From Papio anubis (taxonomy: Eukaryota; Chordata; Mammalia; Primates; Cercopithecidae), in contig NC_044986.1 in the NCBI RefSeq assembly GCF_008728515.1, positions 68,386,817 through 68,450,816 of the forward strand: DNA of 64,000 nucleotides, written 5' to 3'. The notes beneath the pieces were generated by a model, which saw only the letters and a list, made by a program, of their open reading frames with translations, did no database searches and was not told the DNA's origin. Of this stretch, positions 33,166-48,236 are shown in pieces. Made by a program: the position numbers and the translations under genes. Every line of letters starts with the position of its first letter. The first letter of the stretch is position 1.

Positions 33166-34555
33166 TCTTGTCAGTGACCATATAACACTCCAATACCACT
33201 TTGTTTTCAGTTTAAACAAAGGCATAGCCCAAAAGCACTGAGGCCACTAACAACCCACAGCCTTCCTGTCAAAATTCCTTAACCCAGTAACCCGTGGATA
33301 GCCCAAATACATTCAATCTGTAGCGGCAACGGCTTTGCTAACAGAAGAAAGTAGAAAAATAACTTTTAGAGGAAACCTCGTTGTGAGCACACCTCACGAG
33401 TTCAGAACTATACTAAATTAAAAAAAAAAAAAAAAAGCGAAAAGGTAACTTACTAACTCAAAAAAGTATGAGGTTATTCTGTTAGAAAAAAATGATTTAA
33501 TATTAACCGCTGAAAATTCCCTTAACCCAGCAGGTTTCCTAACAAGGGATTTAAATCTTAATTACCACACAAAGGTCCGACCAAACCTGGGAGGAACCCC
33601 CTTCAAGACTGGACCATAGATGGTTCCTCCTGGGTAATTAGGGAAAAAAAAAAAATAAGAGAGAGAGAGAGAAAAAAAAAAAAGCTGGGGAGGGGGGAAG
33701 AATTTATGTAAAAAGAATGCTATATGGTAAATTCTTGTCCTAAAATACATTAACTGGTTGTTTAAAGAAAAGGATGTTTGCAATAAGTCAGAAAATTGAG
33801 ACATGTCAAAGAACTGTCTGTAAAAGTCGTGAAAGAAGAAAAAAAATGTGTGTTATAAAAAAGGAATTTATGCAAGAATTGTTGTATAATTTAAAAGTAA
33901 TCAGGCCTCCCGAATGTAAAACTATTGAAGAAACAGTTTATATGCAAGGTGTATAAGGAAAGTAAAATATACTTTCAGTAAAAGGATTATAAGGAAGCAT
34001 AAAAATGTGGATTTTTACCTACATTAAAAAGTTAAAAAAAATTTTTTTGTTTTGAAGGTTTAAGCAAGTTTTAAAACATTAATTGTAAAAGAAATTCTGT
34101 ATGTAAACATATTGGCTAAAGTTAAAGAGGTATCATCCAGTTTTTCTGTGAACTGGACATTAAAGCAAAAACATAATGGATTTTTCTTAAAGCACTAACC
34201 TGCTCTTTAAAAAATTATAATAGATTAAAAAGAGTCTATAAAAATCTTACCTTATGGTCAGACATTAAAATTTAAATAAATATGTCTACAAAGTTTTATT
34301 AAAACTAAGTTTAACATTAATAACACACTAATATAAAGGTGAACTTTAGCTTATCTGGTATAAAAAATCATACAGAAAGCATTGTCAGATATAAAATGGT
34401 GTTTGGCTTTCTTTGGTCTAAAAACTAATAAAAATAGGTGCTAAAGGAAATTTCTCAGTAAGAAGACACCAAGGACTATAAAATCCGCTGCTGATGTCCC
34501 CACATTTAAAACAAAAGGTCAATTTCTTAGAAATTACATACTTGGTTTATCTTCC
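33166..34555 (+). other. Degraded provirus interior, AT-rich
   Basis: Between gag and the integrase tail I recognise no protease or reverse transcriptase motif. The sequence is A-rich, with poly-A and (GA)n patches at 33419-33437 and 33640-33685. It may be decayed leader or pol, or foreign sequence. Confidence 0.4.
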
Positions 34556-34559
34556 ACTT

Positions 34560-35475
34560 TCCTTTCCCTCAAAACTAAAAGTCTTTTAGCACATGTACCA
34601 CTAGAATTTCCGATAAACCACCACCAGCCTGAAGATTATGTTCTCATCAAAGGGTGGAAAGAAGGAAAACTCCAGCCAGCCTGAGAAGGACCCTACCTTG
34701 TGCTGCTAACCACCAACATTGCTGCTCATACAGCAAAAAAGGGATGGACTCATCACACCCGAGTCAAGAAAGCACCACCCCCTCCAGAGTCCCAGGGGAA
34801 AACCCCAGCAAACTAAAGCTAAGAAAAATTTAACTCTTCATCTATTCTATTACTCTTTCTTCTTTCCTAGTTCTATTGCTGACCATCTAGTTATTAACAT
34901 AACCAAGTCAATTTTGCCTCAAGCTATTGCATTTAATGCTTGCCTTATTATACCCTGTGGGGACTTGCCAAGTCTCAAAGACAGCTTTCTACTTCAGAAA
35001 AGTACTTCTGTCCCTCCTGACTCTCCTCAGACTGGGTATTAGTAAATTGGGACCATTTAATCTGGGGAGATTTCAATAAAGACCCCAGTGTCAACCAGGA
35101 ATCTTGCCCCCCGATGTAGAGCTTTTATGCCATAGTTGGTCCAATGTTCTGTGGACCACTAAAGAGCAAGGATGGACTGCCCCAACCGGTTTTTGTAATT
35201 TCCTAAAACCATACATTCATTTTACTAGAGGATCATGGAAGTTAAAGACTTAAAACAAACTTTGGCAGTTAGGACAGGATACCAAGATGTAAATGCCTAG
35301 TTGGAATGGATCAAATATTCCGTCTGCATGTTAAACAAAAGCAATTGTTATGCTCGTGCACATGGCAGGCCAGAGGCCCAGATTGTCCCCTTTCCACTAA
35401 GGTGGTCCTCCAGTCGCCCAGGCGTGGGCTGCATGGTAGGTCTTTTCCAGGATTCTACAGCCTGGAGTAAAGGTC
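34560..35475 (+). pseudogene. Integrase tail and env start of a second ERV lineage
   Basis: Around 34615-34790 the translated frames read like the C-terminal basic domain of a gammaretroviral integrase (Gly-Pro-Tyr followed by Leu-Leu-Thr-Thr, then Trp-Thr-His-His). 34860-35475 resembles an envelope signal region and surface-protein start, with several in-frame stops. The text does not resemble the envelope found downstream at 36442, so it seems to come from another lineage. Family undecided. Confidence 0.5.
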
Positions 35476-36207
35476 ATGCCAAGTTCTCTCCCGAGGGCCA
35501 TCCAGCTTCCGTCTCCCAACACTAAGTTCACTTTGTGTCTCTCACAACAGGGAGGTAACTTAGTGTTCCTTGGAGACCTGAAGGGATGCAGTGAACTTAA
35601 GAACTTTCAAGAGCTTACCAATAAGTCAGCCCTTGTTCATCCCCAGGTGGATGTGTGGTGGTATTGTGGTGGACCTTTACTGGACACTCTGCCAAATAAC
35701 TGGAGTGGCACTTGTGCTTTAGTCCAATTGGCTATCCCTTTCACCCTGGCATTTCATCAGCCAGAGGAAGGGCAACTGATAGAAAAAGGATGGATCTGGT
35801 CATCGGATGGAAGAATGGCTGTGTCACAACTGCTAGGAGCCTCAGTCATACTGGCTGTGCATGAGTCCACCCACCTGGGCCAAGAGTCACTTAAAAAGTT
35901 GTTAGGCCGGTACTTCTACATCTCATATCTGTCAGCACTTGGCAAAACAGTGGTGCAGCAGTGTGTCACCTGCCGGCAGCACAATGCTAGGCAAGGTCCA
36001 ACTGTACCGCCCAGCATACAGGCTTATGGAGCAGCCCCCTTTGAAGATCCCCAAGTAGACTTCACTGAGACGCCCAAATGTGAAGATCTCATCGCTAGGT
36101 TTGGACTGCCCTTACAAATTGGCTCAGACAATGGGCTGGCGTTTGTGGCTGACTTAGTACAGAAGACAACAAAGGTGATTGGGTGTGGATCAAGGTTTGG
36201 AACGTAG
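35476..36207 (+). pseudogene. Chimeric frame: env surface piece fused to integrase piece
   Basis: A 243-codon open frame. Residues about 50-95 read like an envelope surface segment (Val-Trp-Trp-Tyr-Cys-Gly-Gly, then Trp-Ser-Gly-Thr-Cys). From about residue 96 it becomes integrase: a His-x3-His ... Cys-x2-Cys zinc-binding domain (around residues 129-168), then a Val-Asp-Phe-Thr start of the catalytic core. A deletion follows, jumping to Gly-Ser-Asp-Asn-Gly and losing the rest of the core. It cannot encode a working enzyme or envelope. The env-to-pol order within one frame shows a recombination junction near 35760. Confidence 0.65.
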
Positions 36208-36440
36208 CCACCTTGCGGCCACGGTGGAAAGGACCTCAGACCATCATCTTGACCACTCCCACAGCCGTGAAAGTAGAAGGACTCCCAGCCTGGATCCACC
36301 ACAGCCACATGAAACCCACAGCACCTGAGACCTGGGAGGTGAGACCAAGCTCAGACAATCCCTGCAAAGTGACTCTGAAGAAGACGACAAGCCCTGCTCT
36401 AGTCACACCTGGAAGCCAACTGGTCCATGCATGGCTGAAG
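36165..36440 (+). pseudogene. pol: pol integrase C-terminal remnant
   Basis: The frame starting near 36174 gives the SH3-like integrase tail (Trp-Lys-Gly-Pro-Gln-Thr, then His-His-Ser-His-Met-Lys). It is out of frame with the preceding integrase segment and directly precedes env, the normal order. Confidence 0.65.
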
Positions 36441-36441
36441 T

Positions 36442-37113
36442 ATGAGGAAACTCACCGTGGGACTTATTTTCCTTAAATTTTGGAGTTGTACAGTAAGGAC
36501 TTCAACTGACCTTCCTCAAACCGGGGACTGTTCCCAGTGTATACATCAGGTCACTGAGGTAGGGCAAAAAGTTAAAACTGTCTTTTCGTTCTATGGTTAT
36601 TACAAATATGCTGGAACTCTAAAAGGGACTTGTATGTATAATGCCACCCAGTACAAGGTATGTAGCCCAGGAAGTCACCAGCCTGATGTGTGTTATAACC
36701 CATCTGAGCCCCCTGTGGTCACAGTTTTTGAAATAAGATTAAGAACAGTCACCTGGTGGGGTCTAAACCATACTAAGAAGAATCCATTTAGTAAGTTTCC
36801 TAAGTTGCAAACTGTTCGGGCCCATCCAGAGTCTCACCGGGACTGGATGGCTCCAGCTGGACTATACTGGATATGCGGGCATAGAGCCCACACCAAGCTA
36901 CCAGAACAATGGGCAGGTAGTTGTGTTGTTAGCACCATTAAGCCATCCTTTTTCCTACTGCCCATAAAAACAGGTGAGCTCCTAGGCTTCCCTGTCTATG
37001 CTTCCCGAGAAAAGAGGAGCATAGCCATAGGCAACTGGAAAAATGACGAGTGGCCCCCTGAAAGAATCATACAGTACTATGGGTCTGCCACATGGGCACA
37101 GTATGGCACGTAG
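36442..37113 (+). pseudogene. env: env, surface subunit and start of transmembrane subunit (HERV-E/ERV3-like)
   Basis: A 223-codon frame: short hydrophobic signal at residues about 4-15, a surface-protein body, a Gly-Leu-Tyr-Trp-Ile-Cys-Gly block near residue 143, and a basic cleavage site Arg-Glu-Lys-Arg near residues 190-193. The start of the transmembrane subunit follows and the frame ends at TAG 37111-37113. At 223 residues it is far shorter than a typical envelope of about 600, so much of the surface subunit is deleted. The rest of the transmembrane subunit lies beyond an AluY. Confidence 0.72.
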
Positions 37114-37187
37114 GGATACCAAACGCCCATTTACATGCTCAACCAGATTATATGTTTACAAGCTGTCTTAGAAATAATCACTAATGG

Positions 37188-37980
<793 letters not shown>

Positions 37981-38020
37981 GAGAACTCCCACTAATAAGT
38001 GAGATTCTCAAAGAGGGGAG

Positions 38021-38487
38021 TAAGGGAGGAGACCACCTCTCATATTGTCTTCTGCCTAATTTCTGCCTCAAAGGAAAGAGAAAATAGGAGTTAAAGAAAA
38101 GGCAGAAGTGAAATTCAATAGTCAGACAGCCCAGCGCCACACCCCAGGCCTGGCAGTTAAAGATCGACCCCTGACCTAATCACTTATGTTATCTATAGAT
38201 TCCAGACGTTGTATGAGGAAGCATTGTGTAACTCCCTGATCGGTTCTGTTCTGTTCTGATCACTGGTGCATGCAACCCCAATCACGTAGCCCCCGCTTGC
38301 ACAGTGTATCATGACCCTTTCACTTGGACCCCTTAGTTAGTTGCAAGCCCTTAAAAGGGACAGGAATCTTGACTTCAGGGAGCTCGGATCTTGAGATGTG
38401 AGTCTACCGATGCTCCCAGCTGATTAAAGCCTATTCCTTCCTAAAACTGGTGTCCAACAGGTCTTGTCTAAGACTGGTCCTGCTACA
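38021..38487 (+). repeat. 3' LTR of the HERV-E-like provirus
   Basis: 467 bp, collinear with the 5' LTR and preceded by the purine-rich 'aaagaggggag' (38010-38020). It is followed by the 'aaat' duplication. Confidence 0.9.
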
Positions 38488-38538
38488 AAATCTTTAATGA
38501 ACAAAACATCCTTTTATAAAACCACAGTACAACTAGCA

Positions 38539-38803
38539 CTCACTTATTAGTGGGAGTTCTCGTCTTCATTCTTCGCTATCTAGGTTTTCTTGTAAGACAG
38601 ATAGATAGTAATTCATGTAGTACACTTGTGCTGAAGTATTTTGATGGAATAAGGTAGTAACAAAACTTTTTATTACTTGAAGGAGCAAGGGCAGCACACA
38701 GGGAAGCAACAAGCAGGTTCCTATTACTATTATAATTTCCATTATAAGAGTTTTAAATCCTCTTAGCGTTGGAAACCATTTTCTAAACATAGACCCAGGA
38801 TCA
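38539..38803 (-). pseudogene. env: Inverted copy of env 3' end
   Basis: Reverse complement of 37741-38003: membrane anchor, cytoplasmic tail and the start of the 3' untranslated stretch. By eye there are about 14-16 differences in 264 bp. A 74-codon frame remains open on the minus strand (38566-38790). The copy sits 51 bp outside the 3' LTR and carries no LTR of its own. Confidence 0.88.
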
Positions 38804-39689
38804 TTGAGACAATATTACTTATTTTGTCACTATTCATATTTTACCAATTATCTAAATAGTGTCTTTCATAGTAATTTTTTTTTTTTCAGTTTCAGGATCT
38901 AGTTCAGGATGACACATTGCATTTAGTGGTTGTATTAGTTAAATTTAGCTGCATAACAAACTTAGTAGCTTAAAACAATATTTGTCATCTTAGTTTCCAT
39001 AGGTCAGGAATCTAGACGTGGCTTAGCTGGGCTCTTTAGCTCAGGGTCCCTCACAAGACTGCAACCAAGGTGTTGGCCACAGTCATCTCAAAATTCAAGA
39101 GCAATACAATCTGCTTCCAAGCTCATTCAGTGATTGTTGGCAGGATTCAGGTCACTGCAGACTGTTGGATTTAGGGCTTCAGTTCCTGGCTGGCTGTTGG
39201 CCAGGAATCCCTCAGTTCCTTGAAACATGGGCCTCTCCAGAGGGCAGCTCACAATTTGGCAACTTGCTTCATCAGAACAAGCAAGCTGAGAAGAGCCAGA
39301 AAGAATTTTAGCAAGACGGAGGTCTCAGTCCTTTGTAACCTAATCTCAGAAGTGACAGCTCATCACTGACATCTGCCTATCACATGTTTATGTCTCTAGT
39401 TTCTTCTGATCTGGAAGAGTTTCTTAGCCTTTTTATTGTCTTTCATGTCCCCCGGCATTTTAAATACTGCAGGCTAGTTGTTTTGTAAACATCCTTTGTT
39501 TTGTAAACAGGTTGAGTCTGTTTGATAGTTCCTTGTGATTCCATTCAAGTGATGCATTTTTGTCAAGAATACTTCACACTCAATGTAGTATTCTCAGTGC
39601 ATCGCATCAAGACGTTTGTCCCCTTATTAGTGACAGTAACTTGGATTGCTTGTTTAAAATGGTGCTCAAGCTCTTTACTATTTTTATTT
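38804..39689. other. Old unclassified repeat and flanking sequence
   Basis: 'ttagctgcataacaaactta' and the following 'agtagcttaaaacaatattt' belong to a widespread old medium-reiteration repeat (about 38930-39380), probably LTR-derived, that I cannot name. The rest is unassigned. Confidence 0.35.
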
Positions 39690-40789
<1,100 letters not shown>

Positions 40790-40801
40790 GCTCCTGTATT
40801 C

Positions 40802-41104
40802 CTAACCACTCTGCAATTCTGCCTCTGGCCAGGAAAGTTCTTTCCATTTTTCAAACAGGGTAGAAAATGAGACCAATTCTCTTGGCTGAGAAATTGTGGG
40901 AAGAAATTGAGCCTGGAAACTATTTTAGGACAAAAATTCCCAGTGTCCTGGATCAGACCCTCTGGCTCTCATTTGCACTCAAGATACCCTCACTGGAGGC
41001 CCAAGCATTTGCTGCCATGCCAGTCCACAGCTTGGAGGATGAATGTCCTTTCACACCTGTTTTTCTTTTTATTACTGGTTCCTTCATCTAGAAAACCCTT
41101 GGAG
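40802..41104. other. Unassigned stretch
   Basis: No repeat family recognised. Open frames without known domains. Confidence 0.3.
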
Positions 41105-41156
41105 GGGCCAGTGGTGTAATGGATAACACGTCTGACTACAGATCAGAAGACTCTAG
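41105..41156 (+). pseudogene. tRNA-Arg (ACG-type) 5'-half pseudogene
   Basis: 'gggccagtggtgtaatggat' and the anticodon arm 'tctgactacagatcaga' match a tRNA-Arg-ACG gene from the acceptor stem through the start of the T arm, then stop. The differences I see are C-to-T or G-to-A, mostly at former CpG sites. The anticodon position reads ACA. The T arm and acceptor 3' strand are absent, so it cannot make a tRNA. Confidence 0.72.
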
Positions 41157-41189
41157 AAAAGCCTTTGTCCCACCTCTACCTCCTTCTCT

Positions 41190-41470
41190 GCCTCTAGAAC
41201 GCCTGTTCATCTCTCAAGCCCAGGCCAGGGTTCAGTTCCAGAAATAAGGCTGCAGCATTGTACGATTCCAGTAGCGCCTGGCACCCCTTGGAGTTGTGCT
41301 AGCCTGTGGTTCTGCTCTGGAAACCCCTCCCCAGCCTCACCTCATGTGCACATTTTCTTGTAAGTATTTGTTTAGATGTATGTGTGTCTTCTCCAGACAG
41401 AGAGGAGGACTAAGGCTTGTTTCCCCTGTGGACCCAGTATCCAATATGTGCTCAACAAGGGCTGAGTGAA
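41190..41470 (+). mobile_element. L2 LINE 3' fragment
   Basis: 'tgttcatctctcaagcccag', 'tcttctccagacagagagga' and 'ccaatatgtgctcaacaagg' fit diverged sense L2 3' sequence. Confidence 0.5.
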
Positions 41471-42066
41471 CACAGGAATTTTTCGTCCCACCACCACTCT
41501 GCCCTGAAACAGTGGCACAGTCCCTTTCTCCTTAATACGATGGTGACACAGCTCTGGCATTTGGCCTTTGTATCCCTGAGGTGCATCACAAAGTTCCCGC
41601 AATAAAATCCAACACTCCAAATGTCCCAGTGGAAAGGCCCCTTATAAGGCCAGCAGGTGCAGTTAGAATGTGGCTTCTTGACAAACTTGTGAGGCTGAAC
41701 CGTGGCCCTCTCATCTGAGACAAAAGAGTGCTGAAAAGCTGTTGGGGAGCAGGCAGACTGATTCCAAGGCAGAGGCCACCGGTAGGGTGGGGTGGGGTGA
41801 GGGCAGCCGGGCTGCTGAAGATGCAGACAGGGACTTGGAAGTGAGCTGGGCTCTGAATTCTCAGCAAACCTCTGGTTCCCGAGGGCAGGTCACAGAACTA
41901 TTAGTAATAGGACCAAAGCCCCCAAACGGGTTTTTTTGCTGAAAGAGACTCTTTGGTCTCACAGGAGGATCTGGAGTGCTTCATCCAGGCTCCTCCCCTA
42001 GCAGTCTTGGTGGAAGCTTTAGCTGGTCTGGACCCAGAGGATGAACTGGGACCTTTGACTCCCACC
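41471..42066. other. Unassigned stretch
   Basis: Nothing recognised, unless the LTR of the minus-strand provirus extends further left than 42067. Confidence 0.3.
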
Positions 42067-42504
42067 TGCTGAGAAGCCAGCTCCTGGGAAAGCGTGGTTC
42101 TAAGGTTAGCTGAGAGAAAGGACCAGAGAGAGACCCAAGGTCAGGTGAGTAAGTTTACTAACATGCCGGGCTGCTTCACCACAGTCAGAGGAAGAAGGCC
42201 TGAGCTTACAAAATGAGGGGTTTATATGGGGGAGAGAGACCCTGGGGTTGTTTGTCGGTTAACTTTACCACATATCATCATGTGACCAGCTTACAATATA
42301 GGAGTTTACAAGAGGGTGTAACTTAGGTTTATTCACGTTTCTCATGACCTTCCCCATCTGCCCGGAGAGCTGTAAGCAAGTCTGGTGACCTTGCTGTAAC
42401 ACCTAGATAAGGGTCCAGTAATACAACTGCAGAGTGTTCAGGGTCAGGGCCAGCTGCCTTGTGTGTGGAGTGGGGGGGAGTCCTGAGGCAGCTTGTCCCT
42501 AACA
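42067..42504 (-). repeat. 3' LTR of the outer provirus
   Basis: On the minus strand it begins TGTTAGGGACAAGC at 42504, next to a purine-rich 'aaaaggctggaa'. A TATA-like 'catataaacccc' lies at about 42219-42230. The distal end is set at 42067 only because a CA occurs there; the opposite LTR needed to fix it is not in the window. Confidence 0.65.
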
Positions 42505-43313
42505 TTCCAGCCTTTTAATAGGTAATAGAAAAGCGACACGTTGTTATCTGGCTGCTTCTTGCTGGATAGGGGCGACAGTTAGGGGGAGAGGCTGGGTGGT
42601 AGGGACTGCCGTTCCTGGAGCTGTCGGTATTCTTGGAGCAGCATCATATCTTGTATTGTTCCATGGCTGAAGGCTCTAATACGGTCCTGTAAAAACTGGG
42701 TAAGGAGACGTAAGAGACAAGGGCCAAGCGCTAAAAGGAGGAAGAGGTTTATGGCAGGGCCTAGAAACGGCAGTAGCCATGGTGCCCAGGAGTTACGAAA
42801 CCACGGGGGCCAGGAGTCTGGAAGGTACTGCCTGATTTCAGAAGCTTTTTCATTTATTCATCGGGCGGCATCTTGCACTAGTCCTGACCGGTTAGTATAG
42901 AAACAGCACTCTTCTCCTAAAAAGATGCATAATCCACCTTTCTTGGCAGTGAGGAAATCTAAACCTCAACGGTTTTGAAGTGTCACTGCTGCTAAAGAGT
43001 CTATTTGGGATTGGAGAGCAAGGATGGATTCAGCTATGTGTTGTAGGCTGTCTGAGAGATCTGTTGAGAGAGCGTGGTAGTAGGACAGGGAAGTGGACAA
43101 GCCTGCTATCCCTGTTGATGTTGCAGTGGTAATTCCTAGTCCTATAAGCAGGGGTATTAGCTGTACCGTTCTGCGTTGACAGACTTGAGCCTTAACAGAG
43201 ACTGGTAAACTCTGATATCCAGGGGCAATGTCAATTTTGGGACTTAAGAAGACCAGGGTGCAGGTGCCGGTCCGATTGGCAGGGAGGCACACATAGGTTG
43301 AGGTTCCACACAA
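42505..43313 (-). pseudogene. env: env, transmembrane subunit (outer provirus)
   Basis: The 115-codon frame 43313-42966 covers the surface C-terminus, a short basic cleavage region (Gln-Arg-Arg), a Gly/Ala/Thr/Leu-rich fusion-peptide-like segment (about residues 55-80) and the start of the heptad-rich helix. It ends at a TGA (42966-42968) directly after a Leu-Gln-Asn-Arg motif, where related envelopes continue, so a single-base CGA-to-TGA change is likely. A Leu-rich membrane anchor and a cytoplasmic tail can still be followed to about 42600. Confidence 0.75.
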
Positions 43314-44470
43314 GAAAAATATGCCTTGACTGGGCAGACAGAACTGGTTATGTTTATTGAAAAGGTGCGAGAGTATATTGTTTTATTGTTTTCATTTTCC
43401 CACATGCCTAGAGTCCTTGCTAAGGTGGCTCCAGTGAGTGGCTGAAAAGGAGTTGCAGGGACAGTTTGAGTGCCTCCTTGTGTTTTATTTTCCCATTGGA
43501 GAAAGAATCGTTTTGTGTCTATTAGGAGCCAGTCAGAGGAGTAATTGAAAGAGGGTATGAGGAGGCATTTGGCAGGGAGGGGAGCCGTGCTGTAAGGGGT
43601 CCATGGGTGAATGATCATACTGCTCATATATCTGCCATTACAAAATCCTGAATGTTTATTTAGTAAAGAGCTGGTAATGACATTTGGGGGTCCTGAAAAA
43701 CTGACAAGCTGTTTAAATTCGGCTGTTTGGGTGACCTTACAATTTTGGTGGTTGTTTGTGGCTTGAAGCTGTAAGGTATAGTTACATTGATGGGTCCGTA
43801 GGTGACCTAAAGGCAGACCTGAGGACAGGGTGTGTTGGATACATATTGCGGCTTGAAAAGTTAAACCGGTGGTCACAGGGCCATGAATGGGCTTGTTATT
43901 ACTTGCCTATTAGGTAAGATTGGAGATACAGGAGCGTAAAAGTTGTACTGCGTGCCCGCCCGGTCAGAGTGTTTTTTGTCATGTCTGTGATAGAAAACTT
44001 GCCCAATAACTGCATGTCTAAAAGTCAAAAGGGGCTTTCTCCTTCATAACGGGGGTGATAGGTTAATTTAGTAAGAACCCAGTTTTTTGAGGAAACGGGG
44101 GTAGCAACATAGGTGGTAGTTGATAGGGAGATGCAGAGCCCGCAGTCTTGCTAGGATGGGGTTGGACTGGTGTAGCAGGGAGTGAGTTAGGTTAAGGGTC
44201 TTAGAGAGGTAGTCAGGTACTATTGGAAGGGAAGGTGTGGTTATGTGGGCAGCCAAGGAGTAGGAGAGGTAGATAGGCAAAGAGTGAGTAGGAAGGTACA
44301 TAAATGCGTTTCATCTGGGGAAAAGTCACATAAGGTGACTTTAGAGTGAGTACAGAAGGTCATCTATCCACTCTAAAAGAGAGTCAAGATTGGGAGTTTG
44401 GGGATGAAACCAAGAGTCTTGGCAAATAGAGATAAGGAAGAGGGTGAAGCGGCAAGGTAGGCAAGAACAG
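43244..44470 (-). pseudogene. env: env, surface subunit (outer provirus)
   Basis: Frames 43876-43244 (210 codons) and 44301-44068 (77 codons) carry surface-subunit text with several Asn-x-Ser/Thr glycosylation sites and scattered cysteines. Stops and frameshifts separate them, and the 210-codon frame overlaps the next frame in a different register. Broken gene. Confidence 0.65.
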
Positions 44471-44499
44471 AGCATTTAAGAGATATCAGGAGTGTACTT

Positions 44500-45640
44500 G
44501 CGGTTGTCAGGAAGGCAAGGAGGAGTCTGGGTATTTTTCAAGGATATTCTTCAGGACAGGGGTGAGGCGGAGTTTGGTTGGGCCAGAGAGAGTACTGGAG
44601 AATCGACAGAGGATGGCAGTCAGCAGGTTGGTGGGTGCTACGGGGACTCTTTTTAATCTGGAAAGATGGTACCAAGAGATACGTCCTGAGAGTTTAGCTG
44701 TGGTGGGGGTAGTGAGAAGAACTTGAAACGGGCCTTCTCACTTTGGTTTAAGGCTTGTTGGGTTAAGAGTTTTTAGGAAGACATGCTCTCCTGAAAGGAG
44801 AGTCCGGTCGGTGGGGCCTTCATGGGGTTTTGGGAGGGCCTGGTCAGCTTGTTGGTGGAGGAGATGGTGGATAAGCGAGAGTGTTGGGAGGTATTCTCCT
44901 AGCTGAGAGTTAGAAGGGGACCTGTTTTGTAAGAGGAAAGGCTGTCCATACATTAACCCAAATGGACTGAGGAATGAGGGTGCTTTTGGACTGGCTCTGA
45001 TGCGGGCCAGTGCTATGGGCAAAAGGGAGGTCCATGGTTTTTGGACTTCAAAAGTGAGTTTGGTCAATTGAGCCTTAAGGATCCCATTTGCCCTCTTGAC
45101 TTTTCCAGATGACTGGGGCCGGTATGGGATATGGAGGCACCACCGGACACCGAGGGACTGAGAAACCTGTTGGGTGATTTGGGAGATGAAGCTAGCTAGG
45201 GCCACTGTCTGATTATATGGAGCAAGGGAGACCAAATCTAGGGATGATTTCTGTTATAATAATTTGGGAGACTTCTGCGGCCTTTTCTGAAAAGGTAGGA
45301 AATGCTTCTACCCACCTAGAGAAAGTATCTATAAGAGTAAGAAGAAATTTTGTCCTCTCGATGGGAGGCATGTGGGTGAAGTCTACTTGCCAGTCCTGCC
45401 CTGGGAGTGTTCCTCTGAGCTGATGTGTAGGAATAGGGGGAGAGTGGAGGGCCCCTTGGGAGGAAGTAACACAGCATATGCAACAGTTGGAGGTTATGTC
45501 TCTTAGTGCGGTGAATAGATGGGGGGAGGAGAAATGAGGGCAAAGGAGTAGGTACAGGGGGTGCACACCAGTATGGAAGGATTGGTGAAGATATGTCAGA
45601 ATTTCTTTGGTTTACTCTTGGGGGAGGATGAGCTTTTGAT
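44500..45640 (-). pseudogene. pol: pol integrase domain (outer provirus)
   Basis: Frame 45566-45213 has a cysteine-rich part of the zinc-binding domain, then Trp-Gln-Val-Asp-Phe with the first catalytic Asp. Frame 45235-44738 has the C-terminal part of the core. The catalytic Glu position reads Lys (AAG, 45095-45097) in the Pro-Gln-Ser-Ser-Gly-Lys-Val-Lys-Arg-Ala-Asn block, and the second Asp position appears to read Tyr. A frameshift lies between the frames. Inactive. Confidence 0.75.
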
Positions 45641-45646
45641 TTTTGA

Positions 45647-46640
45647 CTATCCAGTCCCTTGAAAGGAGGCTCCTTGCTGTAGCAGTAAAGATTTCTCGGT
45701 GGGAGAGCACTTGGGTTGGATTGCTGGGATACCCGGGAGGAGAGGGGGAGAGGCAGAAGAAAGGGAGGATTCTTTTGCTGCCTCATCGGCCTTTCTGTTC
45801 CCTCTTGAGATTGCGTCTGATCCTGCTTGATGTCCTCGACAGTGTATAACTCCTGCTTTAGTTGGGAGGTGTGCAGCCTGAAGGAGTTGGTAAATAAGGG
45901 GGCTGTTAGTGATGGGAGTTCCTTTGGCAGTAAGGAATCCTCTCTCTTGCCAGATAGAGGTGTGGGAGTGAAGACTGTGATAGGCATATTTGGAGTCTGT
46001 ATACATGTTGACTCGTTTGCCTTTGGAAAGGGTTAGGGCCCTGGTGAGAGCTATGAGTTCTGCCTTTTGGGAAGAGGTTCCTGGGGGTAGGGGCTTGGCT
46101 TCAATTACTGGTCAAGGGAAACAACTGCATATCCAGCAATTTCGGGGGAGCCGGTGGGCCCAGAAGAGGAGCCACCTATAAATAGTTGGTCATTGGGGTT
46201 GGTGAGAGGCTCGGAGGAAATGTTTGGGAAATGTGGCTGTACGTGGTCCAGAATGTCAGTGCAATAATTAGTAGGAGGGGAAGAGGATACAGGGAGTAAG
46301 GATGCTGGGTTAGGGGGAGCACTTTTGGCAAAACTGGATTCGGGATTTTCAATGAAGAGGGCATGGAGTAATTGAATCCAGGAAGGAGGAAGGGAGCTTA
46401 ATGCTCGGGAGGAGAGGAGATCTTGTAGATTATGAGGACTGTGGATGATGGTATTCTGGCTGAAAGTTAGTTTCCTGCTTTCTAGAGCTAAAACGGCAAC
46501 TGCTGCTAGCGCTTTAAGGCAGTTTGGCCACCCTTTGACTGTGTTATCTAGTTGTTTAGAGAGGTAAGCTAAAGGGGCAAAGGAAGGACTTCCTTTCTGT
46601 TGTCCTAAGACACCGAGGGCTCTTCCTTGGCTTTCGGCAG
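45647..46640 (-). pseudogene. pol: pol RNase H domain (outer provirus)
   Basis: The 119-codon frame 46006-45647 holds Tyr-Thr-Asp-Ser-Lys-Tyr-Ala, then His-Cys-Arg-Gly-His-Gln and Lys-Ala-Asp-Glu-Ala, the conserved C-terminal motifs of retroviral RNase H. The upstream part is in other frames with stops. Confidence 0.75.
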
Positions 46641-46656
46641 TATAGAGAGTGAAAAG

Positions 46657-48236
<1,580 letters not shown>

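Noticed and set aside
38539..38803. A second, independent provirus in opposite orientation
   Set aside because: There is no LTR, primer site or further internal sequence beside the inverted env piece, and it stops short of the purine tract.
41105..41156. Functional tRNA gene
   Set aside because: The T arm and 3' acceptor strand are absent and the anticodon is altered.
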